NCBI GenBank assembly: GCA_026413225.1
Contig: CM048553.1
Coordinates: 143,104,690-143,168,689, forward strand
From: Otis tarda
Lineage: Eukaryota; Chordata; Aves; Otidiformes; Otididae
DNA length: 64,000 bases
Direction of reading: 5' to 3'
A model generated the notes under the pieces. That model made no database searches. It was not told the origin of the DNA and saw only the letters and a program-made list of their open reading frames with translations. Made by a program: the position numbers and the translations under genes. Shown here in pieces: positions 14,286 to 27,600 of this stretch. The first letter of the stretch is position 1; each line of letters opens with the position of its first letter.

Positions 14286-16389
14286 ACTAGGCTGTACCTC
14301 CCAGTCTTGGTAGTTTTAGGCTAAATCAACACAAACTACACTCACAACTTTGTCTTCACTACAGGATTATTCTAGGGAGGGTTAGGTGGGTGGAAGTGAA
14401 TAGATAGGACTCAAAATATACACATTGCACTAGGCATAGTTATTTTTTTCTTCTCCAAAAGGCTAAGTAGTTGCTCTTTTAAAAGGAGTTGCTGCAAAAG
14501 AACAATCCTTTTGTTCTGGTATCACGTTGCATTATCTGTGATGATCAGGACAGCTGTTTAATCATTGTTTTTATGTTCCCAAATGAATATATAAAAATAA
14601 TAAGTCCTGTCTTCTTTATTAAGCAAAAATATTAATGGCATCAATAAAAAACAGTCAGTAAATATTATACCATTTAAACACTGTAATCGCAGAGATACTC
14701 TGTGAGTTTGTGGCTGGCTAAGTGCACTCTCACACTTAAAGGCTGGGGAGGGCTTGGGTGGTTTATCACTGAACACGATTACTGTAAGTTACTACAGCTC
14801 AGGAAGCCGGCTGAGCATGCGCAATCATTTTGTGTAAGTGTGCAGTTCAGGCTGTGCTTGGTCACTTTCTGCAACAGGTGTACAGTTTAACCTGCACAAA
14901 CATTTTTTCTTGTCTTTATTTAATGTCTCTGTCTTTAAAGGGGCAAAATAACTTACCGTTTCTAAGTGTAAATTCATTTATGGTAAATAGGCACCCAAAT
15001 GCTGTTCTGAAATGTTATTTAGACACTACACAGTCTTTCAGAATATTTCCCAGGGTAACATTCCTTGCAAGAGAACAGAAGCAAATGATCTGTGTACTTC
15101 ATGTTGAGACAGTTAAACTAAAACTATATAAAAGGGAAAAAATTGATAGCCAAACCTGGACACCCTTCTCTTCTGCAGGACTACCCAAGTCTGACACTTG
15201 ACATTAGGAATTGTTTTCTCCAGGTGGCTGAGTCCAATGTTGCTACCTCCAAGAGCTCAACAAGCCGATGATGTATTATGCAAATTGTTTTCTCCTGTTG
15301 TTTTCTTTCAGTCCTGTCTCTGCTGCTCTTCACATATTTCCATAGTGTCTTCTTTCCATGCCAGGCAAACAATTACCTAGGGATCATTGGCAATTAATCT
15401 TGCAGTATTCTTTTTCTGAAAAGATTATCAATAGTAACCCATCAGATTTCTGTATACATAGAAATGTCTGTATATGAAGAGGAGGGAAAATACTGTTCTG
15501 CTATTTATTGTACCTGCACATAGTGCAATGCAGAGTGGCACAGACTTGGCATTAATTTAGAGCTAACTTGTGTAACTTGTGTAGCAAGAACAAATAGCCC
15601 TAATATTTTGTTTCATTCTAACTTGAATACCTCTGCACAACACTGCTTTATGGTGTATGGACTTACTGCTGATCAACAGTGACCTGCCAGTTCTGTGGAA
15701 TATACTGTTAACAAGCTCAAATACTATTGCAATTTTTTAGTTTCTGAGGCATTTGTGCATTGTCAGTACAAACTATCTCCAGTCCTGCCCCTCCCCTCTT
15801 TGAGACTTCCCAGCCCTGCAGTTCAGCAGGATGTAGGGTTTGTTTGCACAGCTACAATGTTGCTTTGTCTTTTAGTTTGATAATTTCGTCTACCTACTTT
15901 AAAAAAGAAAAAAAAAGTTAACAATTGTCAACTAAAAGTTCTTGTAAATAGGCTAGATCCCAAAAGAGATAGTATGAAGCACATTCTGACTCCTGTTCAG
16001 CCTTTCATGAACTCAGTAATGATGGGCAAGTCAGTAAGTCTCTGCTTTGCTTTGTCCACTGGTGAAACAGTTATGGTAAGACTGTTCTGCAATGGTTTAG
16101 ATGTCTTTGCTAAGGTTTGTGACACTTTTGGAAGAGCTGGAAGTTTTGTACAAGTCACTCTATGGATGAAGCTGAGGAGCTAATAACTTGAATGGGATAG
16201 CAAAGCAAAGTAAAATTAATAGAAACAAAGAAATAACTTGTATTCTCTATCAGTTAAAAACTTCATTATAAAAATTGAGACAGTCTGGTGACAAGGGCAG
16301 TTTAGATAGCATCAGGGACTAGCTCCATAGATAATTTCTGGTAATATGTCACTGACAACATCTGTATCCTTGTCCCTTTCCTCTTACAG

Positions 16390-16562
16390 TATCGGTCAGG
16401 ACGGGATCCTCAGCGAGGCTCAGACAATGTTTCCAATAAGTCTTCAGACAGTGATGTCAGTGATGTCTCCGCTGTGTCGCGGACAAGCAGCGCTTCACGT
16501 TTCAGCAGCACAAGCTACATGTCTGTCCAGTCAGAGCGTCCAAGAGGAAACAAGAAAATAAG
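16390..16562 (+). CDS. RIMS2: RIM active-zone scaffold, internal coding exon A (Ser-rich linker)
   Basis: This internal exon has 173 bases. A strong pyrimidine tract and CAG precede it, and a consensus donor (AG|GTGAGC) follows it. It reads from a complete TAT codon through 57 codons and ends with two bases (AG) of a split codon. The peptide starts YRSGRDPQRGSDN, continues with SSDSDVSDVSAVSRTSSAS, and ends in SVQSERPRGNKKI. I recognise this as the Ser-rich linker between the C2A and C2B domains of RIM proteins. RIMs are presynaptic scaffolds that link Rab3, Munc13, calcium channels and vesicles. The SAVSRTSSASRFSSTSYMS wording fits RIMS2 better than RIMS1, from memory. No domain fold is expected in this linker. 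The SDSD and SRTSS clusters are plausible kinase sites, which is inference. Read-through into the intron hits TGA at once. Calling the gene RIM is secure; the choice of paralog is less so. Confidence 0.85.
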
Positions 16563-17597
16563 GTGAGCATGAGGAGCTATAGTGCCAGCCGTAGCCATGT
16601 AATTTAAGTAACTGAACATTTGTCGATATTTGTATTTGAAATTAATATTTTGCCTAGGTTGCAATTTGCAGGAAATTTGCAAAGTACTGGTTTAAATGTC
16701 TTCTTCATCTATGGCTTTTTGAAGTCTTCATGGTATTTGCTTTTATCCAAGTTTTGTCATCTTGGGTTATACTGACATACACTAAAATAACAAGCATACG
16801 CTGTCAACAAGCATTAGACACACTTAGATTTGTACTTTCTGAAAACTGTTTTGTAAAATACTTAGTATGGCTGTTTAACTTGAAGATTCGTGCCAGCAAT
16901 GTCAGAGGCATCTTAATTTCCTCTTAAATGAGAGCTGCTGAACTTTTATAGAAGTCATATTTAATACTTACACAGACCAGCTCAATTTGTTTAGTACTTA
17001 CAGTAGCTCAAACAAACTGTAGGCATACAACCATTGAACTACTCTTCAACAAGAGGCACGTAGTGTATCTGTGAGCAAAGCACAGCATCTCCTTTGCCTG
17101 CACCCTGTGCACACTCACAGGAGCTTTAGCTGTAGAAGGAATGAAAGATCATTTTTCTTGGAAGGTGTAACCCACCTGCATCTCTCAACAAAATTCAATG
17201 TCAGCCTATATTAATTCTCAGAAAATTGTCTTCTTGAGAGAAATGGTGCATTTGAAAGGATTGTTTAAATATCTGCTTATACAAGCATCGCTAGGACCAC
17301 ATTGTTTCTGACATACAGTTATGTATACATTTCCAAATGTGATGTATTGCCATGCAACTTTTATTTGAAGAGGGACTTAGAGATTGTCCTAAAAAAATCC
17401 CAACCTTCTCTAGTGTATGCTGGAGCCTTAGCCAGCATGGTTTAACTTATGACTGCTTCCTTATTTTAGTTTTTATTTCATTTATTTTGCCTTTCCTTTC
17501 TTGTGATTCATGCATGCTCTTCTTCATGACCTTAACTTTAATTTCTTCTTTTTTTTTTTTCTTTTTGCATGCCTTTTTCGATTTTTGTTGACTTCAG
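16563..17597 (+). other. Intron between exons A and B
   Basis: A 1,035-base intron beginning GTGAGC and ending with a long T tract and TTCAG. No repeat is recognised. Confidence 0.75.
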
Positions 17598-17600
17598 AAG
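17554..17600 (+). promoter_or_regulatory. 3' splice site of exon B with tandem NAGNAG acceptor
   Basis: A T-rich tract leads to CAGAAG at 17595-17600. Either AG can serve as acceptor, three bases apart. Using the upstream AG gives Arg-Arg-Thr at the junction; using the downstream one gives Arg-Thr. The frame stays intact both ways. Actual use of the second site is inferred. Confidence 0.5.
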
Positions 17601-17837
17601 GACAAGGGATGTAGATGGGAAAAAAGAGGGAGGGCTGGAAGGGGATGAACAAGATGGAATATTTCCTGAGGAGGAAGAAAAAGAGGAGGAGCAGGAAAAA
17701 GCAAAGGAGCAAGAAATTAATGAAAAGGGGGAAGGGCAAGAGGTGACAGAAAACTGTGATAAGGAGGAAATCAAAGGATCAGGGCATGATGAAAAAGCTC
17801 TAGAAGACCAAGCTGAGGAAGAGAAAGAAGATGACAG
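17598..17837 (+). CDS. RIMS2: RIM gene, acidic alternative cassette exon B (80 codons)
   Basis: This 240-base exon lies about 1 kb downstream of exon A. A long T-rich tract ending TTGACTTCAG precedes it and AG|GTAAAA follows. Its first base completes the split codon from exon A (AG+A, Arg). The frame then runs open with no stop and ends again with two bases (AG), so inclusion or skipping both preserve the frame. The peptide begins RTRDVDGKKEGG, then has PEEEEKEEEQEKAKEQE and ends DQAEEEKEDD. By my count about 25 Glu and 9 Asp make up 34 of 80 residues, interspersed with Lys, so it is a low-complexity acidic and probably disordered or helical insert. The GA-rich sequence could itself act as splicing enhancer. 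Read-through gives AGG TAA, a stop at the donor. I do not recall this segment in the commonly shown RIM isoforms, so use of the exon is inferred from splice signals and phase. It could be neuron- or tissue-restricted. Confidence 0.75.
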
Positions 17838-18745
17838 GTAAAATATACCTCAGCTTCTATAGACCTATTCTTCTTCCTTCTGTACCAGGATCCTACTTGT
17901 CTTCCCTTTTATTTCCCTTTGCTTAGCTTATTGTTTATGTTCTCTGCAGCTTTTTTTGCTTTCAATCATGATGCTTTCATATTTGAGCAAGTTTCACTCT
18001 CGGTTTCAGTGAACTTGTTCTGCATGCCAAATGATGCAGCACACTAACTTGACTCATTATTATGCATGTAACTACAGCATATTATTTTTTAAATTGGTTT
18101 CGACTAGAGTTTGTGTTTGACTATAATGAACAATAGGAACTGTAAGATTCCTCATTATATTCCCTGCTTGAATTATTGTTTCAGGGAAAAATCTTTTGTT
18201 GAATGATATCTCATCAATATCAAAACCATCTTTACCTTCATTTGTGGCAGTACTAAAGAAGAAAATTTGGATTATTTTTTTTAATCCTGTTTGTGTAGGC
18301 TGATAAATGTGCATATTTATCGACAGTCGACCAATCGACATGGATAAGCAGTCTTCCTTTTTTTTTTTTTTTATTCCATGTGAATAACGGTCGTGGGTTG
18401 CTGTATTGTGGAGGGAATAGCAAACCTCTGCTGCTATATTATGTCCAGAAATATTTCAGCACAATTGGCTCTGATTTTATCAGATAATATTCTGGATTTA
18501 TACATTTTACCACAATTCCTTTGAACTATGACTTTTAACGTAAATGAGTGACATTTTGTATTGCAAAATCCATGTAATTTGCATTTAGAGAAATACAATA
18601 TTCCTTCTTTCTTCATTAGCAAAAAATTAGTTTGAGATTTGCTGAGTATTACTGAAACCTTTCTCACCTACAGAAGAATGGTAGAAAATCTCAGAAACAA
18701 AACCATTCTTTTAACCTGCTAATTCTGTACTACCTATAGATAACT

Positions 18746-18825
18746 TATGGCTGTAAAACTGTGCTTATATATCTATAGGTATCTATATGGCTGTAAAACT
18801 GTGTTCATGCATGTTCAGGTAAGCA
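18746..18825 (+). repeat. 40-bp tandem duplication, two diverged copies
   Basis: TATGGCTGTAAAACTGTG occurs at 18746-18763 and again at 18786-18803. The following 20 bases are also similar, giving a period of 40. Confidence 0.8.
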
Positions 18826-20579
18826 CAGAGCACTGTATGGCAATCCACTTTCTTCCTTTGCTACAAACTTACATGTGTACATGCTTGTACATATACACAC
18901 ATGTGAACATGTACAAAGCAAAAGCGAGACAAAGAGAGATTCAAAGTGCATAGTATTCAGTCAGGGGTGGTATGGACCAATGTAGCCACACTACTCCTTT
19001 TATACATGAAGTGGCATCATTCCTTCACTCATGCGAGTGCATTTTAGAATTCAGCAAAAGCTGTTCAGAAACAGAGTGCCTTGGCATACGTGTTGCAGGG
19101 GCTGCCAAATGGTAGTGTGAGAAAGGATGTTTTAAAGATCTTTTTCTGTCCTGGCTCCCACTAAGTTCCCAGTTTAATGGATCTGGAAGTCCTGCCTCTT
19201 AAATAGCATGACCTCGTTCCTGATTTCCGGCTTTCACTCAGGTTAGTCTTCAGCCAAAATGCTGTCCCTCACAGAAAGTAAAGTCCTCTGTGAGAAACAA
19301 CTTCTTGCTCCCTGTGCCAACTTGTTCCTCTGCTTATTAGCTACGCTCTGTCTTCAGGAAGAAGCAGCACAAGTCTGGAGTCCCTACTTGATAGAGAAAA
19401 AATGTATTATTAATAAAGATATTATTAAGTGACTGCTGTGCAGTGACTCTTGTTTGTATTAGATTTTGGCTCCCAATTTGGAAGTCGGTGTCTACCACTA
19501 CAACTTCAGCTTTCCAAAAAATGTTTTCAGATGTGTCACCAATATTAAACAATCACCAAAGCATCACTTAATAATTAAACATATCAATAGGTATTTGAGA
19601 GATCCAACAGAACCAACGCTGCCAGTTCATCCATCACAGAATAGTAGTAAATGATCATCTAGTTTCTTGAGATCTTGGGCATCAAGAAAAGCTATCTTGC
19701 AGATGGGAATTTTCAACACATATTTTTACTTCAGGGGTGCATCTTTAGTTGAACAGCAGTCACCTTTCCTCTGGGTGATCTGGAATGCAGGCCCTGCTCT
19801 CAATCACTCCACCATCAAAAAAAACCTTGTTAAGGATACATCATACCTCTTGATGTCACTGTACTTAGGTACTTTATGAGTAATGGCAATAGTCATACTA
19901 AGGGCTTCAGTCTGCTGAGATCATAGGTGGATTCAGTGCAACTTAAGTGACTGTGAAGACAGAGATCCATCATGGATCCATCCCATGCTTATTTTAAGGA
20001 GTCCCTTAGTGCAATAAACTGCATTAGCTTTTGGAGCACTGGAGCACAATAAATCAATAAATGGGTTGGGTTTTTTTTTGGCAGAAATAGCTGCAGCATC
20101 AGATTTTGCCTTCATTAAACCTTGTAAAACTAAACCTTGGCATATGGCTGACCTATAAGGAAAACATAATTGTGCTCTTTCTTGGCAATATGTGTTAGCA
20201 AACAGAAAGCATGGATCAAGCTTCCCTGTTGTAATTTTTAAGGATTTCTTGTGTACAGCTCCCTGACATTATTTCTTATTCCAGCTCCCTAATGATATTA
20301 GGGACAAAAAAAAGAGCCCTCTTAGACTTAATGTGTGAGCATTCATAATTTTTATTGCAGGAAATCCCTTTAAGACTGCTCTAAATCTTAACCTTCCTTA
20401 ACATTTTTCTAAATATTGATCCTAAGGATTAATTCTGATTGTCACAATAGTTTTGTTTTATCAAATGAATACACAGCAATTGTAATCACAGAGCAGGATT
20501 TCACTGTGCTACATGCTGTTGAAATACAGAAGAAAAATACAACCTCTATTTCAAGTGCATAGAGTCTAAATCATGAGAT

Positions 20580-22310
20580 GATATACAAGTGCAGAGAGGG
20601 AAACAGGTGAATTAAGATATATTCCACATGACAGGAGATAGTTACAATGCTGGGTTGAGGACATCTTGACAACTGAGAGTACTAAGGGGAGATTCAAAGA
20701 AAGAAAATAAGATAGCTTTGTGAATGTTTCTGGAGAGCTCTTTTCAAGCATTAGAGGCAATGAGGAAAAAACATGAAGTGCTTACTAAAAATATATCAAG
20801 TGGATGATGGAGCAAGTCTGATGAGCAGCAGGAGCTGATATTTCAGTCTTGAATGTGAGAAGATAAATGTAATAAGGAGCAACTGCTAAAATACTAGAAA
20901 ACAAAGATGACTAAAAGAGAGTATAGCTTTTTACTGATGTATGGAGAAAGGTGACACAGCCAAATTGAAAGGCTAGGAAACTTAGCTTTCCTACCATATC
21001 CTGGAAGGGGTTAGGGTAGGTAAATTGCAAGGCCTGGAGAAAAGAACCACAGTAGCTGGCATCTGAAACGGTGAGAGAAACAATTAGCTGTGTGGGTGGA
21101 TAGAGAGGGTAGAGATGTGAAATAGAAAGCATGTGGAAGTCACAAAAAAAGTGGACCTAATATGAAGTCTGAATTCAAAGGCGTGCCCAAATAGCAGGTC
21201 TGAATGACATGCGTGATGCCCATGGCTGAGAAAAGAAGCAGAAGACAGGTCTTGGAGAAAAATACTGAGTTTAATGGTAGTGTGTTGAGATCGATGATTC
21301 ACAAGGAGGTGCCAAAGAAAGAGGTTTTAGTGTAGGCAGGAGGACACACAGGAAACGAGGGAGTTTTTATTGCAGAGGGGATAATGCTTGGATGTGCTGT
21401 TGATGAAGGAATTATATCTTAGGGGTCGCAATAGAGGAGAGAGTGCTACAGCCCTGTGGGACCATGACTGTTAACTGGGTGGGCAGAAAATGAAAATCTA
21501 CTAGAGCACAGCTTGTATGAAAGGTTAGAGAGAGAAAAAAAAACGAGAGGGGATGAACTGTGGGAACTAAGGGAAGTAACATATTAGAGCGTAGTTAATT
21601 GGAGCAAAGGAAAGAAGGAAACAGTATACTTTTGAAATCTTAAGAAATCATTAAAGACGTTGGCAGGAGTAGTTTCAACCAAATGCAAAAAAGGGAAGGA
21701 TAGTTGTTTGGAAAGGGCTTGAAATGTAATTGGAAAAAAAAAGAACGCAGGAGATTTAATTTAAAAAATGCGTTCAATTAATTCAGAGATGAAGAAGAGA
21801 AAGGAGATGTGGCTATAGTTGCAGAACTGATGAGAGCAAGACTAGAGGTTCTGCATTTACTTTCTAAAGGGATATGCTAAAGCATGCTTCTGTGATTTGG
21901 GGAAAAAGCCAGTGATGACCAGGTGGCTAGAGGTAAGAATAAGGAAAGATGCACAGGGGGAAAGAAAATCAGAAGACAGCATACGATCACGCAGGCAAAT
22001 CAAACAGTTGAAGAAGAGATCTAGTGAGAAATTTCTGCATCCATGACAGGGGCAAGGGGAGGGAAATGTGTAAAGAGGAGAATGCAGAGACAGCGCAGAA
22101 GAATTGGAAGAATTGGTTGTGTGTTTTGCTCTGTATCAGAAGAAATCAATGACATCTCATGTGAAGAAAAGAAGTGAATGCTAAAGGACAGCAGAAGAAA
22201 CAGAGCAGATTAAGTACAAAGATGATACAAGTGAGGAAGGAGAAGTTGTATCAGAAAAAGTCAGCTGGGATGTAACTTTGCAGATGCATGTGAAGGTACA
22301 AGAAACAGAG
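20580..22310 (-). mobile_element. Ancient L2/CR1-clade LINE remnant, antisense
   Basis: About 1.7 kb here is strikingly purine-rich on the + strand, so pyrimidine-rich on the - strand. Segments such as TTGGCAGGAGTAGTTTCAA (about 21660) and CAGCCCTGTGGGACC (about 21450) resemble the reverse complement of old L2-type LINE sequence as I know it from amniote genomes. On the - strand the second segment reads Val-Pro-Gln-Gly, the motif that opens the catalytic palm block in LINE reverse transcriptases. Stops and frameshifts are everywhere, so it is dead. The edges are approximate and the class is inferred from resemblance rather than alignment. Confidence 0.5.
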
Positions 22311-24339
22311 TGCAGGATGTAGTTTTAATGGATTTTTTCAGATACAAAACTTTTTCTCTTCCTAATGGTTCTTCATGCTCTCTGTGCCCCTTCCATTGCT
22401 GGGCAAAAAGATTTATTTCAAATTCCCTTTCTAGTTCTCTTTTTTGTGTCATTCAGTCAGAAAAATCCTTAAATAATTTAATTTGTAGATTTTAAAACTG
22501 ATCCCTGATAAGTATTTGTTCCTTAGTTTTTCATTATATTGTAATCTTAGTATTTCAGTTTTTATGAGCCTTTCACTGTGATTGCAGCTATTATCAGCTA
22601 AATGCAGTGTTTTGCAAAGCTGGATGAAAAAGCATGTCAATTCAGTCTGTGCAAGCTCCATCACAGGGGTGGAAGCTGGTAATATTTTCTGAAAATCTAT
22701 ATTCTGGTAAAAATATCAAAAACTGTGCAAAAGATAACTAACATCAAGAATCCATTTTCAATATGCATGTGCTGTTTGGTTTCTTAAAGCTATTTCAGAA
22801 TGATTATAATGATTGCTCAAACTCTGTTCCTGGAGGAAATAAGTTAATTGTGCCTAACCTTTCTAGCCAAACAGGCTGTATGTTTGTAAGGGAAAGCTGT
22901 AGCCTCACACTCTTTCCCAACTACATGATTGATCCTTTAGCAAAAGGCAGTCTATGCTCCCAGTATCTCTAGCTATATGTATATACATAGATAAGGTTCA
23001 TGCAGCTTAATTTCTACCATGGTGGGCAAGAGAACTTGGGTACAACTATGTCAATGTTCATGTAATTTTCCTGGGAAAACATGTCTGCATGCAGTTTCCT
23101 GCAACTCTCAACCCAAGAATCTGCTGTAACAATTTTTTTTAACATCACAACAAAGTGACCTTGCCATTCTTGGGATGAGAACGGAAAATTGCAGTACAAT
23201 GCTCACCAGCTCTTTTCAGCTGCAAAACGTTTTGTTATTCAGGCAGCTCGGGCAGGTATGATGGACTGAGTCCTTGAACAAAAAGCTGCAGCTTTATTTT
23301 GTGTCCCCCTAACATCACTCTTTTGCATACTTCTGACTAGATAAGCAGCGAACTGCTTACGTATTGCCAGTCTGTGAGTCTGAAATCAAAGGACCTAAAA
23401 GAAACTTTTCTTCAGTAAGATTTCATTAGTATTACTGGGCTGTGTAGAGTCTGTTAGCAGCTCATGGCAAATTCTTGCCCCATTTGAAGTATAGATGCAA
23501 AGCCACTACTTTTTCATGTAAGCTTTTTAACTTTAGTGTTCCACAGCAAGGTGAATATTAAAAAGCTGTAAATTCATATAGCTACTGGCTGTGTAGCAAC
23601 ACACATAGTCAACAATTTTGCCATTTGTTTTTTTATACATGCAGAAGAAAATTATCTGTGACTTCTGGAAAAATATTATGGAAAAGGATACAAAATATCA
23701 ATGGTTCAAAAAGGAATTATATGAATTAATATATTTGTTGTGAATTCTGTACTAAGAGTGGAATACAAATCTTTTAAGAAATCTAGCAAAGTCATCTGTT
23801 TCCAAGTTATTTGTCACTGTCTATCAAATCCTTGGAGACCCCTTTTTTCCTGCTACTTCAGAGTAAGTACAAAAGATGCATGGACTCCTTTATAGCTCAT
23901 AAACTTATTTTGATCCACTGGGAAATAATAAAGTAATGAATTCGGAAGTACACATTATTAACAGGTGAACGGTGAAAATACCTCATCGGAAAGAGTCTGC
24001 AGCTTTAATATACGGTGCTCAGCAGTAACTCAGACATTTTTTTCATTGACAGCAACGCAATATCATTGAGATTGCTTCCCTCTCCATGAAATGCAGCCTG
24101 CACTTTAACCTCTGCTGAGTCAGCTCTGACCTGGGATCCAGAAAGCACTGATGTATTCTGTTACTAAAGGTTATTTACAAACAGAACATCAGTACTTTAA
24201 AGAAAAAAAAAACAAGAGGTACAGATGGAAAGCCCTGTAGACATGCAGGGAAGTAGGGATGAAGGTGAAAATTAAGACAAGGATTTGAAGCAGATATAAA
24301 TGTTGAGATTGGTTTTTGCACTTCTAAGTGTGTTAAGAC

Positions 24340-24600
24340 TCATTTTCTGAAGGTATTTAAAACTAGATTGAATCATAAATTCTTCAACAGACAGACTTTT
24401 TAATCTTTATTTGTATGAGATTGAGGACAACAGGTCTGTGGACAAGAATAGTATTAGCAACAACTAAGGGTGGGGTAGTCTCCCACCTGGTCCTGATCAG
24501 GGCTGAACTACGACAGGTAGAAACATAAAAACAAGGAATTGAATGTTGAAGCTTATCAGGCTTTTCTTTCTTTGATATTATGATTCTGTGGTTCTGCTTT
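24340..24600 (+). mobile_element. Possible very old CR1 3' fragment
   Basis: The order AGGTATTTAAAACTAGATTG, then GTGGGGTAGTCTCCCACCTG, then TTATGATTCTGTGGTTCTG, loosely follows the CR1 3' end (a line like AAACTGGACTGGATG, then a tail of ATGATTCTGTG). The match is weak and no clear boundary can be drawn. Confidence 0.3.
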
Positions 24601-27600
24601 AGTGCTGTATGTTTTCACTATTTTTACCTGAGTATTATTTTAAAAGAAAAGTGAAGAGATTGTGTAAAACTAATATAGTTCTTTTTTTTTTATTCCTCTA
24701 AATGTACTTCATTAAAAGTAATTAAGAAACTTATCACTTAGCCTTCTAAGAAACAAACATAAACTCCTCCTTGTTACTTCACAAAAGTATTTCTAAAACA
24801 TAGTTACTGGTTTTGTGCCAGTGCCTTTGAAACACATTGCCAGACCCATCTGGCAAGTATGAAAAATTTAACTAAGGGTCAAGGGCCCAGTGCTGGTCTT
24901 ACTATTGCCTACTTAATGCCGATGGTGAGATGATGCTCCAGTGGTTTGCAATTGCCCGTCTATCTGATTTTAACCTTATTTGACCAGGCACTGGAACATT
25001 TTGATTCAGTACTATCACTGTACCTGCATGGTGTTCATACTCATCTTAGTCCATAAGGTGCCACCTAAACAAGCTGGCAGATGTGTCATCAGGTGGCCCC
25101 TAGTAGGAAATAAGCCTATATATTTCCCTAGAAATACCACTGGGAGCCCAGCACTTTCCAGTTTGTAGCCATAACACGAGCACGATTCTTATGGAGGCCC
25201 AAGGTGAACAAGAAGAGCATTTGCTCCAAAGATGCATAGTATGCAAAGTGCATGTTGCCTCAGCAGGGACTTCTGGTCATAGACCTGTCCTCCTCAGGTC
25301 AGAAAAACAGTTTTCAGCCTTATGTTTAGAAAGATGTAAGCCACATTTTCTCACAACATTTTCTTTTTATGATGGTCTTAAGTTTTTTGTATGCTTTTCT
25401 AATTTTCCCCAGAGGCCCAAGTGACTCAAAGTAATTTTATCAAAGTGACAGAAGTCAGACAGGCAAGATCATGATGTCACAGATAATGTCTCTTTGGTTG
25501 AGGTAATTATGGCTTCAGATCTCTTGCTCGTGTCCATTTAGCTCTTAGTCCCAGAAGATCAATTCAGACAGATGCTATGAATTTGTGAGCTGTTAGCAGT
25601 GCCTACTCTGACCCTGATTTGTCAGAGTCCTCAAGCAACCTGAATTTACAAGGAATGAAGGAAACATCAGAGTTGCTGTATTCTTTAGATGCTCATTGCC
25701 ACACACATACACATAAGCAGTACAATGAGCATGAGCATATGCACGTTGTACAGTACTAATCAAAGCAATCCAGTCTTTCCTGAGTGAAGATAGATGCAGA
25801 TATAGAGAAATTTAAATAAAGCCCTTTCAGGACATCTGGCTCTTCCCTAAGTGTTACGTGATTTTCCCCTTAAAGTAATCTCAGTAGCACATCTTATCCA
25901 GTTCCTGTATATTTATCTTCCAAAGTTTTCTAGCTTTCAATGTGTTTTCTAAATAAGAAAATCTTCCTTACAGCTACTTTCAGTTTAGCAAGTAAAGATG
26001 ATAAATCATGCTTCCTCTTACCCTGAGCCAATATATGATGTCTTTTATCTCCATATATTTTTGAGCATTTCTCCCCTCAAGTATGAAATTTTTCTTACTT
26101 TGCTGACTTGATTTTACATCATTTTTCTGGTCATTTTAGGTCTTGGACACATAACGGATTTAAAGTCTGGTTTATCAACACACTACTTGCTTTTCATTTC
26201 ATAGAGCTCTTTTCAGCCCTTCAAGGAAGAAATCTAGGCAGCACTAAGCAAGCTTGCAGTATAGCTTGTGACTTAGTCAGCAGTGTTAATACAGAAAACA
26301 GAATGACTCCTCTCTTCCATCTCTGTTGGAAGACTGTAATTCAATGGTATGTTTGAATAAGCACATAACATTTAACTTTCAGATTAAGTACATGCAAGAT
26401 GCGTTGCTGTAAGAGACACTCTCAATTAATTGGGTTGCTCAGTGGCAGTTTTAATTTGGCAAGCTTGTTGTTAACCTGCTTTTACAAATGCAACTGCTTC
26501 TTTGCCAGGCTGAGTTAAAGAAGATGCTTTCTAGACTCGAAGATTTTGGATGTTATTCCAAAGTGACTCTTTCTTTGTTTGGAATGTACTTTCTTTATTG
26601 TCAAGCCTTCAAAGCTCATATGGACTGCTTGTTTTTACAAATTAATATGACGGCTGACCAGTGCAGGACTTTCGGTCCTCATTTTTCTCACTAGCCTTCT
26701 TTTGCGTTCAGACATAGTAAATGGCTGGTTTAGTTCACTATATCAAAGGAAAGGATTTCTGCAAACATTCACTACTGTTAGCAGGGTAATAAAGGTTTTC
26801 TGTAACTTTCTAAAGGAAAACTTGAAAGTTTGTGAACAGCAGATGAATATAAATGTAAGAATTCTTGTTATAACATTAATTTAAATTATATTTTAAAGTA
26901 GTTATAAATTTTTAATTGTGACAAAATGTATTTTTATATAAAAAATGGCCAATTATTCTCTTAGAGATGGTGAGAAATTTTATCAAAAATCTCTGAAGCT
27001 CTGTGGAGAATTCAACTGCTAGTGTTTGGAAACAATTACCTGTTACAGTGTATTTTCTGCATCACTCATTTGTTGTGGCAATGTTTGGTAACTAATCCAA
27101 GGGCTTGACCCCAAACAATTTTGAAATTTGCTCCTATTTAGAAAAAAACATGCTAGGCATGATATGGAAAAAGCTATACATCTGTTAATTTATAATAATA
27201 AAGCAGTGTGCAGAGCTTGGTATCTAGAAGAGTGAGGAAGATCCAGTTCAAGTCAACCTATGTACTGCAACAGGTGAAGTATTTCTCATTTGTAATTAAA
27301 AAGATTGAAAATGAAAAGAAATTAAACCTTTGAAACAGATACTTCATATAAAAATAGTTACTTCTATTTTGAGATGTGCACAGAAGGTTTCTTTGAATAG
27401 TATTACACATAACAAAATACATTATAATCACTGTTTTATTGTTTCTCACCAACTTTCTTGTTTTAATTTCAATAAAACAAACCTAATAATTAAGTCAGTC
27501 CAGTAGCTCTTAGAGATTTATATCACAAATGAGCTAATGGGATAATTTGTGACCCAGTGAATCTCAGGAGACTAAGTCATTATAATTTAAAACCTGCAGT

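Larger units (their letters stand above)
10263..16389 (+). other. Intron upstream of exon A
   Basis: AT-rich non-coding sequence containing the degenerate GGA-rich tract (10.7-11.2 kb), a mildly GC-rich stretch near 12.36-12.64 kb of unknown origin, and the CpG-dense patch at 14.0 kb. It ends in the strong pyrimidine tract and CAG before exon A. Confidence 0.7.

Noticed and set aside
17524..17774. Ser/Phe/Pro-rich open frames on the - strand over exon B
   Set aside because: They are the complement of the GA-rich acidic exon; its composition removes stops on the other strand.
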